The notes: generated by a model not told the origin, from the letters alone. A stretch of 64,000 bases of DNA from Flavimobilis rhizosphaerae (GCF_014852685.1 NZ_JACZDF010000004.1:186001-250000); one strand, 5' to 3'. Shown: positions 55,977 through 64,000, numbered from the stretch's first letter. Numbers and translations: made by a program.

Positions 55977-56336
55977 TCACGGCGCCGTGGGGCGGTCGCT
56001 GCGCAGCCGCAGCGACGTCCCGACGGGGAAACGCTCGTGGTTGCGGTTGAGCTTGCGGCGCGCAGCGTCCATGAGGTCGACGCCGGCGACGTCAGCGAGG
56101 CGGGCGAGGTAGATGACGACGTCGGCCATCTCCATGGCGACGCGCTCACGGAGCGCGTCGTCGTCCCGGACCGCGGCCCGGGACTCCTCTGAGCCGAGCC
56201 ACTGGAGCTCGGCCGCGAGCTCGCCGGCCTCGCCCGTGATCGCCATGGCGAGATTCTTGGGGCTCTGGACAGCAGGCCAGCCGCGTTCCTCGGAGAAGGC
56301 TCGGACGTCGGCCACGAGGTCATCGAAGTCGCTCAT
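55977..56336 (-). CDS. MazG-like nucleotide pyrophosphohydrolase
   Basis: A 119-residue all-alpha NTP pyrophosphatase. The metal-binding motif E-A-G-E-L-A-A-E-L-Q-W-L (near residue 36) and E-M-A-D-V-V-I-Y-L-A-R-L (near 69) are both intact, as in the RS21-C6/iMazG group that cleans up modified dNTPs. The substrate is unknown. It lies upstream of the alarmone synthetase gene, with 58 bases between and separate -10 boxes. Confidence 0.9.
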   Translation of the reverse strand: MSDFDDLVADVRAFSEERGWPAVQSPKNLAMAITGEAGELAAELQWLGSEESRAAVRDDDALRERVAMEMADVVIYLARLADVAGVDLMDAARRKLNRNHERFPVGTSLRLRSDRPTAP

Positions 56337-56342
56337 GGGGTC

Positions 56343-56348
56343 AACGTA
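56343..56348 (-). promoter_or_regulatory. -10 box TACGTT for leaderless mazG-like gene
   Basis: TACGTT on the minus strand lies 6 bases before the ATG at 56336. Confidence 0.5.
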
Positions 56349-56358
56349 GTCGCCGTGC

Positions 56359-57354
56359 TCACGCGAGGTCCCGCCTGACCTCGAGCAGCACCTTGCCGGT
56401 CGTGCGCCGACCCTCGAGCGCCGTGTGCGCGGATACGGCGTCCTCGAGCGGCACGGTGAGTCCGATGCGGGTGCTCAACGCACCGATGCTTGCGAGGCGG
56501 AAGAGTTCGTCGGACCTCTCGAGCAGCTCGCCGCGCGTGCGCACGTGGTGCGCGAGCGTCGGCCGCGTGACGAACAGTGAACCGCCCGTGTTGAGACGTT
56601 GGAGGTCGAACGGCGGCACCTGGCCCGAGGACCCGCCGAAGAGCACGAGGGTGCCGCGCACGCCGAGACAGGCGAGCGACGCGTCGAACGTCGTCCGCCC
56701 GACGCCGTCGTAGACGGCGGCGACGCCCTCGGGCACGAGGTCGCGCACGAGGCTCGGGAGCTCGGTCGTGAGGTCGTCGAGAAGGTCGTAGCGGAGGGCC
56801 TCGGCTGCTCCGGCGTCGCGCGCGAGCGCGGCCTTCGCGTCGGACGAGACGGTCGAGACGACGCGGCCGCCCCGCGCGACCGCGAGCTGGGTGAGGAGCA
56901 GGCCGACGCCGCCCGCACCGGCGTGGACGAGGACGTCGTGCCCTGGGCCGACGGGAAAGCTCGAGTCGACGAGGTAGTGTGCGGTGAGCCCCTGGAGGGC
57001 GAGCGCCGCAGCGGTCGGCAGGTCGATGCCGTCGGGCACCGCGAGCGTGCGGTCGGCAGGGACGACGACCTGCTCGGCGTACGAGCCGGGGGCGTCGAAC
57101 CACGCGACCCTGTCGCCGACGGCGACGCCCGTGACGTCGTCGCCGAGCGCGCGCACGACGCCTGCGCCCTCGACGCCGGGGACGTGGGGGAACGGCTGCG
57201 GGTAGACGCCGCCGCGTCGGTAGGTGTCGATGAAGTTCACGCCGGCGACGGCGACGTCGACAAGGACCTCGCCCGGTCCGGGGACGGGGGCGGGGAGGTC
57301 GACGACCTCGAGGACGTCGGGACCGCCGGGGCGTGCTGCCTGGATCGCTCTCAC
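56359..57354 (-). CDS. NADPH:quinone oxidoreductase-like (zinc-free MDR)
   Basis: A 331-residue medium-chain reductase of the quinone oxidoreductase group. N-terminal groES-like half with G-V-N-F-I-D-T-Y-R-R-G-G-V-Y near residue 37 and G-V-E-G-A-G-V near 60; the cofactor domain has V-H-A-G-A-G-G-V-G-L-L near 143 (A-x-x-G-x-G-x-x-G). No structural zinc cysteines are seen. Typical activity is NADPH-dependent quinone or alkenal reduction. The GTG at 57354 is chosen because the family begins R-A-I-Q; 13 extra codons upstream are possible. Confidence 0.9.
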   Translation of the reverse strand: MRAIQAARPGGPDVLEVVDLPAPVPGPGEVLVDVAVAGVNFIDTYRRGGVYPQPFPHVPGVEGAGVVRALGDDVTGVAVGDRVAWFDAPGSYAEQVVVPADRTLAVPDGIDLPTAAALALQGLTAHYLVDSSFPVGPGHDVLVHAGAGGVGLLLTQLAVARGGRVVSTVSSDAKAALARDAGAAEALRYDLLDDLTTELPSLVRDLVPEGVAAVYDGVGRTTFDASLACLGVRGTLVLFGGSSGQVPPFDLQRLNTGGSLFVTRPTLAHHVRTRGELLERSDELFRLASIGALSTRIGLTVPLEDAVSAHTALEGRRTTGKVLLEVRRDLA

Positions 57355-57477
57355 CCGTCCACCCAACCACCGTCGGCCCCACGCGGCGAGCAACGCGTCC
57401 GCGGGATGACCGACAGGTGGGACGGTTGCGCTGTTGAACGGCGGTTCGTCCCATGTCCGGATAACGTGATGACGTCA

Positions 57478-57581
57478 CACGCCGGGGAGCTCGGTACACC
57501 GAGCTGAGAGGGCGGATGGGCCATGTGCCCGAGCCGCCGACCCGCGAACCTGAACTGGGTCATGCCAGCGGAGGGAGCGTG
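57478..57581 (+). promoter_or_regulatory. TPP riboswitch (THI element)
   Basis: A complete thiamine pyrophosphate aptamer of 104 bases. P1 closes with CACGC (57478-57482) and GCGTG (57577-57581). The pyrimidine-sensing core CTGAGA is at 57504-57509, and the pyrophosphate side shows the hallmark ACCTGAACTGG...CCAGCGGAGGGA (57548-57576). It lies about 135 bases before the first thiamine transport gene. It is expected to turn the genes off when TPP is high. Confidence 0.95.
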
Positions 57582-57716
57582 GGGTCGCCCTCAGCGGTGC
57601 CCCGATCCTTGCCGTGCGCGCCCTGGGGCGACGCACGCCCCCGGACGCCACGCGCCGGGACGTTCGTGCGCGTACGCGCACCTCCTGCGGCACGACCCTC
57701 GAACCGAGGAGTCCCC
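57582..57716 (+). promoter_or_regulatory. Riboswitch expression platform
   Basis: A GC-rich stretch linking aptamer and ATG. GTGCGCGTACGCGCAC (57666-57681) is a perfect 16-base palindrome, and several other stems are possible. No T-run follows, so control may act on translation or through Rho; this is inference. The ribosome site GAGGAG lies 7 bases before the ATG. Confidence 0.5.
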
Positions 57717-58010
57717 ATGATCGCCGAGATCCAGGTCGCACCCCGCCCCGCGGACCCGACCGCCGTCCCCTACCCCCACGTCGACGCCGCGATCGCGGTC
57801 ATCAAGGCGTCCGGCCTCGTGAGCGAGGTCGGCGCCATGGGCACGACGCTCGAAGGCACGCCCGACGAGATCTGGTCCGTCCTGCGCGCCGCGCACGAGG
57901 CCGTCCTCGCCGACGGCGCGGCGAGCGTCATCAGCCACATCAAGGTCGCGGGCGCCGCGGGCGACCGTGGCCCGCGCATCGCGGACCTCGTGACGAAGCA
58001 CCGCCCGTGA
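57717..58010 (+). CDS. MTH1187 family thiamine-binding protein
   Basis: A 97-residue ferredoxin-like protein of the Thiamine_BP (formerly DUF77) family: M-I-A-E-I-Q-V-A-P, then H-V-D-A-A-I-A-V-I-K-A-S-G-L and M-G-T-T-L-E-G-T-P-D-E-I-W, which are family hallmarks. These proteins bind thiamine or its pyrimidine part in the cytoplasm. The position behind a TPP riboswitch and in front of an ABC importer strongly supports a thiamine role. Overlaps the permease gene by 4 bases (GTGA). Confidence 0.92.
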   Translation: MIAEIQVAPRPADPTAVPYPHVDAAIAVIKASGLVSEVGAMGTTLEGTPDEIWSVLRAAHEAVLADGAASVISHIKVAGAAGDRGPRIADLVTKHRP

Positions 58011-58765
58011 GAACACGGGCGGCCTTCCACGCCGTGTGGCCGCCCGCCCTGCTCGCCGCCGCGCTCCTGCTCGTGTGGGAGCGCGCGGCGCGCTCGGGCG
58101 TGCTGCCCGCGTTCGTCCTGCCCGCACCGTCCGACATCGCCACGCGCGCCGTCGAGGCCGCACCGACGCTCGTCCCGCACGTGACGACGACCCTCACGGA
58201 AGCCGGGCTCGGCCTCCTCGTCGGTGTCGCCGCAGGCGGCCTCCTCGCGGTGGCGACGGCCGCGTCGACGTGGCTGTCGCGCGCCGTCGGCCCGCTCATC
58301 ACCGTCACGCAGACGATCCCATCGATCGTCCTTGCGCCGCTGCTCGTCCTGTGGATGGGCTTCGGCCTCGCACCCAAGGTCGTCGTCGTCGCGCTCACGG
58401 TGTTCTTCCCCGTGCTCGTCTCGGCGACGGCAGCGATGCGCGAGGCTGACGTCGCGCTCGCGGACATGGTCCGCGGGCTCGGCGGCGGCCGACTGCGCAC
58501 GCTCGTCGTCGTCCGCGTCCCTGCTGCCCTGCCCGGCGCCCTCGCGGGCCTGCGGGTCGCGGCGACCTACGCGATCGGCGCGGCCGTCGTCGCGGAGTAC
58601 CTCGCGGCGTCGAGCGGGCTCGGTGTCGTCGTCCAGCGTGCCCGCAAGTCCTACGACGTCGAACTCGTGCTCGTCGCGATCGCTGCGGTCTCGGTCCTCA
58701 CAGCGCTCGTCTACGTCGTCGTCGACCTCGTGTGCCGCGGCGCGCTGCCGTGGCAGCGGCGCTGA
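58007..58765 (+). CDS. ABC transporter permease, thiamine/pyrimidine precursor uptake
   Basis: A 252-residue inner membrane permease of the SsuC/TauC-type (BPD_transp_1) family with about six membrane segments. The EAA loop is seen around R-E-A-D-V-A-L-A-D-M-V-R-G-L-G-G-G near residue 143. Together with the NMT1/THI5-like binding protein and ATPase downstream it resembles ThiX in ThiXYZ systems, which import N-formyl-aminomethylpyrimidine or HMP. The exact substrate is inferred from context. Confidence 0.9.
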   Translation: MRTRAAFHAVWPPALLAAALLLVWERAARSGVLPAFVLPAPSDIATRAVEAAPTLVPHVTTTLTEAGLGLLVGVAAGGLLAVATAASTWLSRAVGPLITVTQTIPSIVLAPLLVLWMGFGLAPKVVVVALTVFFPVLVSATAAMREADVALADMVRGLGGGRLRTLVVVRVPAALPGALAGLRVAATYAIGAAVVAEYLAASSGLGVVVQRARKSYDVELVLVAIAAVSVLTALVYVVVDLVCRGALPWQRR

Positions 58766-58804
58766 GGCACTGCCCAACCCCACCCACCCCACCAGGAGAA
58801 CCAT

Positions 58805-59818
58805 ATGACCACGAAGAACCCTGTGCGCCGCACCCTTGCGGCCGCCCTCGCCGCCCTCGCGCTCGCGGTGCCCGCGGGCTGCGCGACCGACGCGCGCGCC
58901 GATCGCGACGCGGGACTGCGACCGGTGCGCATCGTCCTCGACTGGACGCCCAACACCAACCACCTCGGCCTCTACCTCGCGCTTGAGAACGGCTGGTTCG
59001 CCGAGAAGGGTCTCGACCCGCAGATCGTCGAGCCGGGGGAGGCGTCGGGCCTCCAGCTCGTCGCGACGGGCAACGCCGACGTCGTCTTCTCCGTCGCGGA
59101 GGCGCTCGTCCCGGCCCGCGAGAAGGGCGCGGACGTCGTCGCGGTCGCGACCGTCATCCGCTCGAACACGTCGAGCCTGCTCGCGCTCGGCTCCGACGGC
59201 ATCACGCGGCCCAAGGACCTCGAGGGCAAGCGGTACGGAGGCTACGGCGGCCAGCTCGAGAACGCGCTCATCGACGAGCTTGTGCGCTGCGACGGCGGCG
59301 ACCCTGGCAAGGTCGAGCGTGTCCCCATGGTGAGCAACGACGCGCGCGCGGACCTCGAGCAGGACTTCTACGACACGACGTGGGTGTTCGACGCGTGGGA
59401 CACGATCCGCATGCTTGAGGTCGACGGCCTCGACGTCACGACGATCCCGTTCGCCGAGCACACGAGCTGCATCCCCGACTGGTACACGCCGCTCCTCGCG
59501 GTGCAGGGTGCGCGGCTCACGACGGACCGGGCCCTGCTCGACGACACGCTCGACGTCCTCGCCCGCGGCTACCGGGCGTCGATGACCGACCCGCAGGCGG
59601 CGGCGGATGCGCTGCTCGCGCGGGCGCCCGAGCTCGACCGGGCGCTCGTCGAGCCGAGCGCCCGCTATCTCGCGGAGCGCTTCGCGCCGTCCGCGGAGGA
59701 GTGGGGCCGTCAGGAGAAGGCGACATGGGACGCGTTCGTCGCGTTCCTCGAGGACCACGACCTCGTCGAGGACGGGTTCGACACGGACGCGGCATGGACC
59801 GATGAGCTCCTCGACTGA
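58805..59818 (+). CDS. ABC substrate-binding lipoprotein, NMT1/THI5-like
   Basis: A 337-residue binding protein. A signal peptide with basic start and hydrophobic core ends in lipobox V-P-A-G-C26, so it is a lipoprotein processed by LspA. The mature part shows L-D-W-T-P-N-T-N-H-L-G-L-Y-L-A near residue 45, the start of the NMT1 domain found in THI5 and ThiY, and later G-Y-G-G-Q-L-E-N. ThiY-type proteins bind formylaminopyrimidine. AGGAG ribosome site. Confidence 0.93.
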   Translation: MTTKNPVRRTLAAALAALALAVPAGCATDARADRDAGLRPVRIVLDWTPNTNHLGLYLALENGWFAEKGLDPQIVEPGEASGLQLVATGNADVVFSVAEALVPAREKGADVVAVATVIRSNTSSLLALGSDGITRPKDLEGKRYGGYGGQLENALIDELVRCDGGDPGKVERVPMVSNDARADLEQDFYDTTWVFDAWDTIRMLEVDGLDVTTIPFAEHTSCIPDWYTPLLAVQGARLTTDRALLDDTLDVLARGYRASMTDPQAAADALLARAPELDRALVEPSARYLAERFAPSAEEWGRQEKATWDAFVAFLEDHDLVEDGFDTDAAWTDELLD

Positions 59819-60575
59819 CGTCCGCCCGGCGCGCACCGGGGCGGCGGGTGGTGCGGGTGCGCCGCTCGTCGAGGTCCGCGGGCTCACGGTGGCGTTCGGA
59901 GAGCGCGACGTGCTCCGCGGTGTCGACCTCACCGTGGACGATGGCGAGCTTGTCGCGGTCCTCGGTGCGTCGGGCTGCGGCAAGTCGACGCTCCTGCGGG
60001 TGCTCGCAGGCCTCGAGCCGCGTGCTGCACGTGTCGTCGCGGAGGAGGTACGGGTCCCGTGGGACGCGGGGCGGCGGGACGTCGCGTGGATGCCGCAGCA
60101 CGACGCGCTGCTGCCGTGGCGTCGAGCGCTCGGCAACGTCGTTCTCGGCGGCGAGGTGCGCGGTCTGCCGCGCCGCGAGCGGCGGGAGGCCGCGACGACG
60201 CTGCTCGCGCGCTTCGGCCTCGGTGGGTCGTCGCGGGCGTGGCCGCACGAGCTCTCGGGCGGCATGCGGCAGCGGGTGGCGGTCGCCCGGACGGTGCTCG
60301 CGGGGCGTCGTCTGCTCCTGCTCGACGAGCCGTTCGGCGCGCTCGACGCCCTCACGCGCCGCAGCACGGGCGCGTGGCTTGACGTGGAGCGGCGCACAGG
60401 AGGGCTCGGTCCGACGCGGGCCGTCGTGCTCGTCACGCACGACGTCGAGGAGGCGCTCACGCTCGCGGACCGGATCGTCGTGCTCGGCGGGTCTCCCGCG
60501 CGGGTGTCGGCCGTCGTCAACGTCGCTGAGCTCGGCGAGGGGAGCGCGCGCAGGACGGTGCTCGCTGCGCTGTGA
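59802..60575 (+). CDS. ABC transporter ATPase, thiamine/pyrimidine precursor uptake
   Basis: A 257-residue nucleotide-binding subunit. Walker A G-A-S-G-C-G-K-S-T near residue 55, Q-loop in M-P-Q-H-D near 91, signature L-S-G-G-M-R-Q-R near 148, Walker B L-L-L-L-D-E-P-F-G near 168 and the switch His in L-V-T-H-D near 205. The ATG overlaps the end of the binding protein gene by 17 bases; this start gives an N-terminal extension of about 20 residues. ThiZ-like. Confidence 0.93.
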   Translation: MSSSTDVRPARTGAAGGAGAPLVEVRGLTVAFGERDVLRGVDLTVDDGELVAVLGASGCGKSTLLRVLAGLEPRAARVVAEEVRVPWDAGRRDVAWMPQHDALLPWRRALGNVVLGGEVRGLPRRERREAATTLLARFGLGGSSRAWPHELSGGMRQRVAVARTVLAGRRLLLLDEPFGALDALTRRSTGAWLDVERRTGGLGPTRAVVLVTHDVEEALTLADRIVVLGGSPARVSAVVNVAELGEGSARRTVLAAL

Positions 60576-60603
60576 CGACGTTGCGCGCTCGCGGATCGGG
60601 CGG

Positions 60604-60638
60604 TGCGGGATGGGCCCGGTTGCCGGGCTCATCCCGCA
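60604..60638 (+). terminator. 16-bp inverted repeat, terminator overlapping the dps promoter
   Basis: 60604-60619 and 60623-60638 pair over 16 bp with one G-U wobble, around a TTG triloop, 29 bases past the ABC ATPase stop. The loop TTG is also the start of the dps -35 element, so the hairpin both ends one transcript and frames the next promoter. Confidence 0.7.
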
Positions 60639-60648
60639 GGCCTAGCGT
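60620..60648 (+). promoter_or_regulatory. dps promoter (TTGCCG-17-TAGCGT)
   Basis: TTGCCG (60620-60625) and TAGCGT (60643-60648) are 17 bases apart, a good housekeeping-type promoter. Transcription from near 60655 would give a leader of about 88 bases. Confidence 0.6.
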
Positions 60649-60742
60649 CGGGAGGGACGGGTGCGGCAGCGTCGGATCTCCCCGGACAGCGGGGCGGCGG
60701 CGTCCGCACTCTCTCATCTCGACGACGGACGAAGGAGGAGTC

Positions 60743-61312
60743 ATGGCGACGACGAACAAGAAGCCGGCGACGAAGAAGGCTGCTGCGGCCACGGTGAAGG
60801 TCGCGGCGGACGCGGGGCCGCGCCGGACGCGCCGCGAGAACGCGGAGGCCGGGTTCCGGGCCTCGGAGAAGCTCACGGGCCATCTGCAGGAGGTGTTCGT
60901 CGACCTCGTCGAGCTGAGCCTCCAGGGCAAGCAGGTGCACTGGAACGTCGTGGGGACCAACTTCCGCGACATGCACCTGGTCCTCGACGAGATCGTCGAG
61001 GTCGCGCGGGAGGCGAGCGACACCGTCGCGGAGCGGATGCGGGCTCTCCACGCGGTTCCGGACGGTCGGTCGGACGTGGTGGCTGCGACGACGACGCTCC
61101 CTGAGCTTCCGGGCGGTGAGGTGAGCACGTCGGACGCCGTCGATCTTGTGACGGCGGCGATCGAGGCGACGACGGCGACGGTGCGTCGGGTGCACGACGA
61201 TGTCGACGAGGAGGATCCGACGAGCGCGGACATCCTCCACGGGGTCCTCGAGCAGCTCGAGCAGTACGCATGGTTCGTGAGCGCCGAGAAGCGGACGCCG
61301 CGTCACCTCTGA
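60743..61312 (+). CDS. dps: Dps family DNA-binding ferritin-like protein
   Basis: A 189-residue mini-ferritin that oxidises and stores iron and protects DNA. A Lys/Ala-rich N-terminal tail (1-27, K-K-P-A-T-K-K-A-A-A) probably binds DNA. The ferroxidase site is Q-V-H-W-N-V-V-G near residue 66, then F-R-D-M-H-L-V-L-D-E near 75. The family's helical core continues to residue 185. GGAGGAG ribosome site. It has its own promoter and terminator. Confidence 0.94.
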   Translation: MATTNKKPATKKAAAATVKVAADAGPRRTRRENAEAGFRASEKLTGHLQEVFVDLVELSLQGKQVHWNVVGTNFRDMHLVLDEIVEVAREASDTVAERMRALHAVPDGRSDVVAATTTLPELPGGEVSTSDAVDLVTAAIEATTATVRRVHDDVDEEDPTSADILHGVLEQLEQYAWFVSAEKRTPRHL

Positions 61313-61321
61313 TTCCCTCAG

Positions 61322-61358
61322 TGCACCGGCTGTCCGCGACACGCGGACAGCCGGTGCA
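61322..61358 (+). terminator. dps terminator
   Basis: A perfect 17-bp stem (61322-61338 with 61342-61358) closed by an ACA triloop, 9 bases past the dps stop and followed by TGTTTATG. Its right arm reaches the first ArgR-type box. Confidence 0.85.
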
Positions 61359-61388
61359 TGTTTATGCGTGAGCGTGTATGTTGATGCG
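61355..61388. promoter_or_regulatory. Tandem ArgR-type boxes and argC -10
   Basis: TGCATGTTTATGCG (61355-61368) and TGTATGTTGATGCG (61375-61388) match at 12 of 14 positions and start 20 bases apart, two helical turns. Their TGCAT...ATGCG form resembles ARG half-site pairs. The second covers TATGTT (61377-61382), which lies 7 bases before the argC ATG and is the likely -10, so arginine-loaded ArgR would block initiation. Confidence 0.65.
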
Positions 61389-61389
61389 C

Positions 61390-62439
61390 ATGACGTTCTC
61401 AGTCGCCGTCGCCGGCGCCAGCGGATACGCCGGCGGCGAGGTCCTCCGGCTCCTCGCCGACCATCCCGAGGCCCGCATCGGCGCGCTCACCGCCCACAGC
61501 TCGGCGGGTCAGCCGCTCGGCCAGCACCAGCCGCACGTCCGCGCGCTCGCGGACCGCATCCTCGAGCCGACGACGCCCGCGACCCTCGCGGGGCACGACG
61601 TCGTCGTCCTCGCCCTGCCCCATGGGGCGTCGGGCGAGATCGCAGCGCAGCTCCCCGCAGAGACGCTCGTCGTCGACCTCGGAGCCGACCACCGCCTCGC
61701 CTCGGCCGAGGACTGGCAGGACTACTACGGGTCGGAGCACGCGGGCACGTGGCCGTACGGCATGCCCGAGCTCCTCACCGCGGGCGGCGGCCGCCAGCGC
61801 ACCCACCTCGCCGGCGCACGTCGCATCGCCGTCCCGGGCTGCAACGTCACGGCCGTCACCCTCGGTCTCCAGCCGGGCGTTGCCGCGGGCATCGTCGAGC
61901 CCACCGACCTCGTCGCGGTCCTCGCCAACGGCTACTCGGGCGCCGGCAAGTCACTGCGCACGCCCCTGCTCGCGTCGGAGGCTCTGGGCTCGGCCTCTCC
62001 GTACGCGGTCGGCGGCACGCACCGCCACATCCCCGAGATCGCGCAGAACCTGCGCTCCGCTGGCGCCGGGGACGTGACGATCTCGTTCACCCCGACGCTC
62101 GTGCCGATGGCACGGGGCATCCTCGCGACCGCGACGGCCCGCCTCGTCGACCCTGCGCTCACCGACGCGCAGGTCCGCGCGGCCTGGGCCGACGCCTACG
62201 CGGACGAGCCGTTCGTCCACCTCCTGCCCGAGGGCACGTGGCCGTCGACCGCGATGACGCTCGGCGCGAACACCGCGCTCGTCCAGGTCGCAGTCGACCG
62301 CCGAGCGGGTCGCGTCGTCACCGTCACCGCGATCGACAACCTCGTCAAGGGCACCGCGGGCGCCGCCGTCCAGTCCATCAACCTCGCCCTCGGCCTCCCC
62401 GAGACCCTGGGCCTCACCGTCCAGGGAGTCGCCCCGTGA
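61390..62439 (+). CDS. argC: N-acetyl-gamma-glutamyl-phosphate reductase ArgC
   Basis: A 349-residue NADPH-dependent reductase for the third step of arginine synthesis. G-A-S-G-Y-A-G-G-E near residue 9 is the NADP-binding loop; A-L-P-H-G-A-S near 76; the catalytic cysteine lies in V-P-G-C-N-V-T-A-V near 151. The ATG at 61390 is favoured because homology (M-T-F-S-V-A-V-A-G) starts there and the -10 is 7 bases upstream; ATGs at 61378 and 61384 are alternatives. GTGA overlap with argJ. Confidence 0.95.
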   Translation: MTFSVAVAGASGYAGGEVLRLLADHPEARIGALTAHSSAGQPLGQHQPHVRALADRILEPTTPATLAGHDVVVLALPHGASGEIAAQLPAETLVVDLGADHRLASAEDWQDYYGSEHAGTWPYGMPELLTAGGGRQRTHLAGARRIAVPGCNVTAVTLGLQPGVAAGIVEPTDLVAVLANGYSGAGKSLRTPLLASEALGSASPYAVGGTHRHIPEIAQNLRSAGAGDVTISFTPTLVPMARGILATATARLVDPALTDAQVRAAWADAYADEPFVHLLPEGTWPSTAMTLGANTALVQVAVDRRAGRVVTVTAIDNLVKGTAGAAVQSINLALGLPETLGLTVQGVAP

Positions 62440-63605
62440 GCGTCACCTCCGCCCAGGGCTTCCGTGCCGCCGGCGTCACCGCCGGGCTCAAGGCGTCGGG
62501 CAAGCCGGACCTCGCCCTCGTCGTCAACGACGGCCCGCTCGACGTCGCGGTCGGCGTCTTCACGAGTAACCGTGTCGTCGCGGCGCCCGTCGTGTGGTCG
62601 CGCCAGGTCGTCGCGGACGGCCGCGCCCGCGCCGTCGTCCTCAACTCGGGCGGTGCCAACGCGTGCACGGGGCCCGAGGGCTTCGCGGACACGCATCGCA
62701 CGGCCGAGCACGTCGCGGGCCTGCTCGACGTGTCCGCGGGCGACGTCGTCGTGTGCTCGACGGGCCTCATCGGCGAGCGCCTGCCCATGGACGTCCTTCT
62801 CGCGGGCGCCGACGCGGCCGCGTCGGGACTTGCGGCCGACGGCGGCGGCGACGCGGCCATCGCGATCATGACGACGGACACGGTGCCGAAGACGGCCGTC
62901 GCGACGGGGGCCGGCGGCGCGTGGACGGTCGGGGGCATGGCGAAGGGGGCGGGCATGCTCGCCCCGGGCCTCGCGACGATGCTGTGCACGATCACGACGG
63001 ACGCCGTCGTCGACGCCGCCACCGCGGACGCCGCGCTGCGGGCGGCGACGGCGACGACCTTCGACCGTGTCGACTCCGACGGCTGCATGTCGACGAACGA
63101 CACGGTCGTCCTCCTCGCGAGCGGCGCGTCGGGCGTCGCCGCGAGCCTCGCCGAGCTCACCGAGGCGCTCACCGCGGTGTGCGCGGAGCTCGCGCGCAAG
63201 CTCGTCGCTGACGCTGAGGGTGCGAGCCACGACATCTCCGTGCGCGTCGTCGGGGCGACGAGCGAGGACGCGGCCGTCGCCGTCGCCCGCGCCGTCACGC
63301 GCTCGAACCTCTTCAAGGCTGCGATCTTCGGCAACGACCCCAACTGGGGTCGCGTGCTCTCCGCGGTCGGCACCGTCCCGGAGTCCGTCGCCCCGTTCGA
63401 CGCACTCACGCTCGACGTCTCGATCAACGGCGTCCAGGTGTGCCGCGCGGGTGGCGTCGGCGAGGACCGCACGCTCGTCGACCTCGCTGCGGACCGCGAG
63501 GTCCACGTCGTCGTCGACCTCCACGCGGGTCCTGCTGAGGCGACCGTGTGGACGAACGACCTCACGCACGACTACGTCCACGAGAACAGCGCGTACTCCA
63601 CCTGA
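62436..63605 (+). CDS. argJ: Bifunctional ornithine acetyltransferase/N-acetylglutamate synthase ArgJ
   Basis: A 389-residue self-cleaving enzyme that recycles the acetyl group from N-acetylornithine to glutamate. The autoproteolysis site is the Ala-Thr in [10 protein letters not shown] near residue 180. [10 protein letters not shown] near 71 and G-N-D-P-N-W-G-R near 299 are conserved. Its presence means arginine is made by the cyclic acetyl pathway. Whether it also has the synthase activity cannot be read from sequence. Confidence 0.96.
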   Translation: MSVTSAQGFRAAGVTAGLKASGKPDLALVVNDGPLDVAVGVFTSNRVVAAPVVWSRQVVADGRARAVVLNSGGANACTGPEGFADTHRTAEHVAGLLDVSAGDVVVCSTGLIGERLPMDVLLAGADAAASGLAADGGGDAAIAIMTTDTVPKTAVATGAGGAWTVGGMAKGAGMLAPGLATMLCTITTDAVVDAATADAALRAATATTFDRVDSDGCMSTNDTVVLLASGASGVAASLAELTEALTAVCAELARKLVADAEGASHDISVRVVGATSEDAAVAVARAVTRSNLFKAAIFGNDPNWGRVLSAVGTVPESVAPFDALTLDVSINGVQVCRAGGVGEDRTLVDLAADREVHVVVDLHAGPAEATVWTNDLTHDYVHENSAYST

Positions 63606-63670
63606 GCCCGCGCCCGAACGCGCCCGCTCGTGCCCACCGACCTGCCCGACCACCCCGAGGAGCCCCTCCC

Positions 63671-64000
63671 GTGACCGCACCGCTCGACCTCACGCCCGCT
63701 CAGCGCGCCGAGGTGCTCGTCGAGGCGCTGCCTTGGCTGCGCGACCTCGACGGCGCGCTCGTCGTCGTCAAGTACGGCGGCAACGCGATGGTCGACGACG
63801 CCCTCAAGGCTGCGTTCGCGGAGGACATGGTCTTCCTGCGCCAGGTGGGCCTGCGCCCCGTCGTCGTCCACGGCGGCGGCCCGCAGATCTCCGCGATGCT
63901 CGGCCGGCTCGGCATCGAGTCGGAGTTCCGCGGTGGCCTCCGGGTGACGACTCCGGAGGCCATGGACGTCGTCCGCATGGTGCTCACGGGGCAGGTCTCC
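63671..64000 (+). CDS. argB: Acetylglutamate kinase ArgB, 5' part (cut by window end)
   Basis: The first 110 codons of the second enzyme of arginine synthesis. [10 protein letters not shown] near residue 32 is the phosphate-binding loop of amino acid kinases, and [10 protein letters not shown] near 64 binds N-acetylglutamate. The GTG start is 65 bases after argJ. The rest lies outside the window; argD and argF are expected to follow. Confidence 0.95.
   Translation, partial: MTAPLDLTPAQRAEVLVEALPWLRDLDGALVVVKYGGNAMVDDALKAAFAEDMVFLRQVGLRPVVVHGGGPQISAMLGRLGIESEFRGGLRVTTPEAMDVVRMVLTGQVS

Noticed and set aside
57434-57467. TTGAAC and GATAAC/TAACGT as promoter of the TPP riboswitch
   Set aside because: Spacing of 20-22 bases is poor; a promoter must exist here but I cannot place it.

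Overview
This is a chromosomal segment from a very high-GC Gram-positive bacterium, almost certainly an actinomycete of the order Micrococcales; Cellulomonas and its relatives fit best, but this comes from gene order and motifs and not from a database match. The evidence is: a division and cell wall (dcw) cluster without ftsA, ddl or murB, with sepF, a YggT-family gene and divIVA/wag31 downstream; a PriA-type hisA; many genes that appear to be transcribed without a leader; and a MurE substrate motif (D-D-P-H) that argues against meso-diaminopimelate in the peptidoglycan.

Layout. 1-18.9 kb: dcw cluster mraZ (3' part)-rsmH-ftsL-ftsI-murE-murF-mraY-murD-ftsW-murG-murC-ftsQ-ftsZ-pgeF-sepF-yggT-divIVA, all on the + strand and mostly overlapping by 4 bases. 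19-25.9 kb: a DksA/TraR-type zinc finger protein, lspA, an RluD-type pseudouridine synthase, a GNAT acetyltransferase, dnaE, a PPOX-fold protein and an S4 protein. 26-42.1 kb: histidine genes (hisD, then hisC-hisB-unknown-hisH-priA-sseB) split by about 10 kb of accessory DNA. That insert holds an ASCH protein, a TM2/DUF2510 gene pair, a DUF1697 protein with a large insertion, a RecQ helicase with a phosphoribosyltransferase-like tail, a saccharopine-reductase-like pseudogene, a KaiC-like/PEP-pyruvate-binding fusion protein, and a truncated two-gene unit.

42.1-52.4 kb: DUF1844, a furA-katA pair (both leftward), then infC (ATC start)-rpmI-rplT-rRNA methyltransferase, an aldose 1-epimerase and pheST. 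52.4-57.4 kb, leftward: a VOC/PhnB-like pseudogene, feoA-feoB-feoC-like with an IdeR/DtxR-type box in front, a small alarmone synthetase, a MazG-like pyrophosphohydrolase and a quinone oxidoreductase. 57.4-60.6 kb: a TPP riboswitch followed by a thiamine-binding protein and an ABC importer for thiamine or its pyrimidine precursor. 60.6-64 kb: dps, then argC-argJ-argB (cut by the window end) behind a tandem ArgR-type operator.

The window combines cell wall synthesis and division, housekeeping replication and translation, amino acid biosynthesis, and iron and thiamine supply. Three metabolite controls can be read directly from sequence: TPP, iron and arginine. A recurring signature is a TAnnnT -10 box six or seven bases before the start codon, seen in front of at least ten genes, which points to leaderless mRNAs. 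No tRNA, rRNA, CRISPR array, transposase or phage gene was found.
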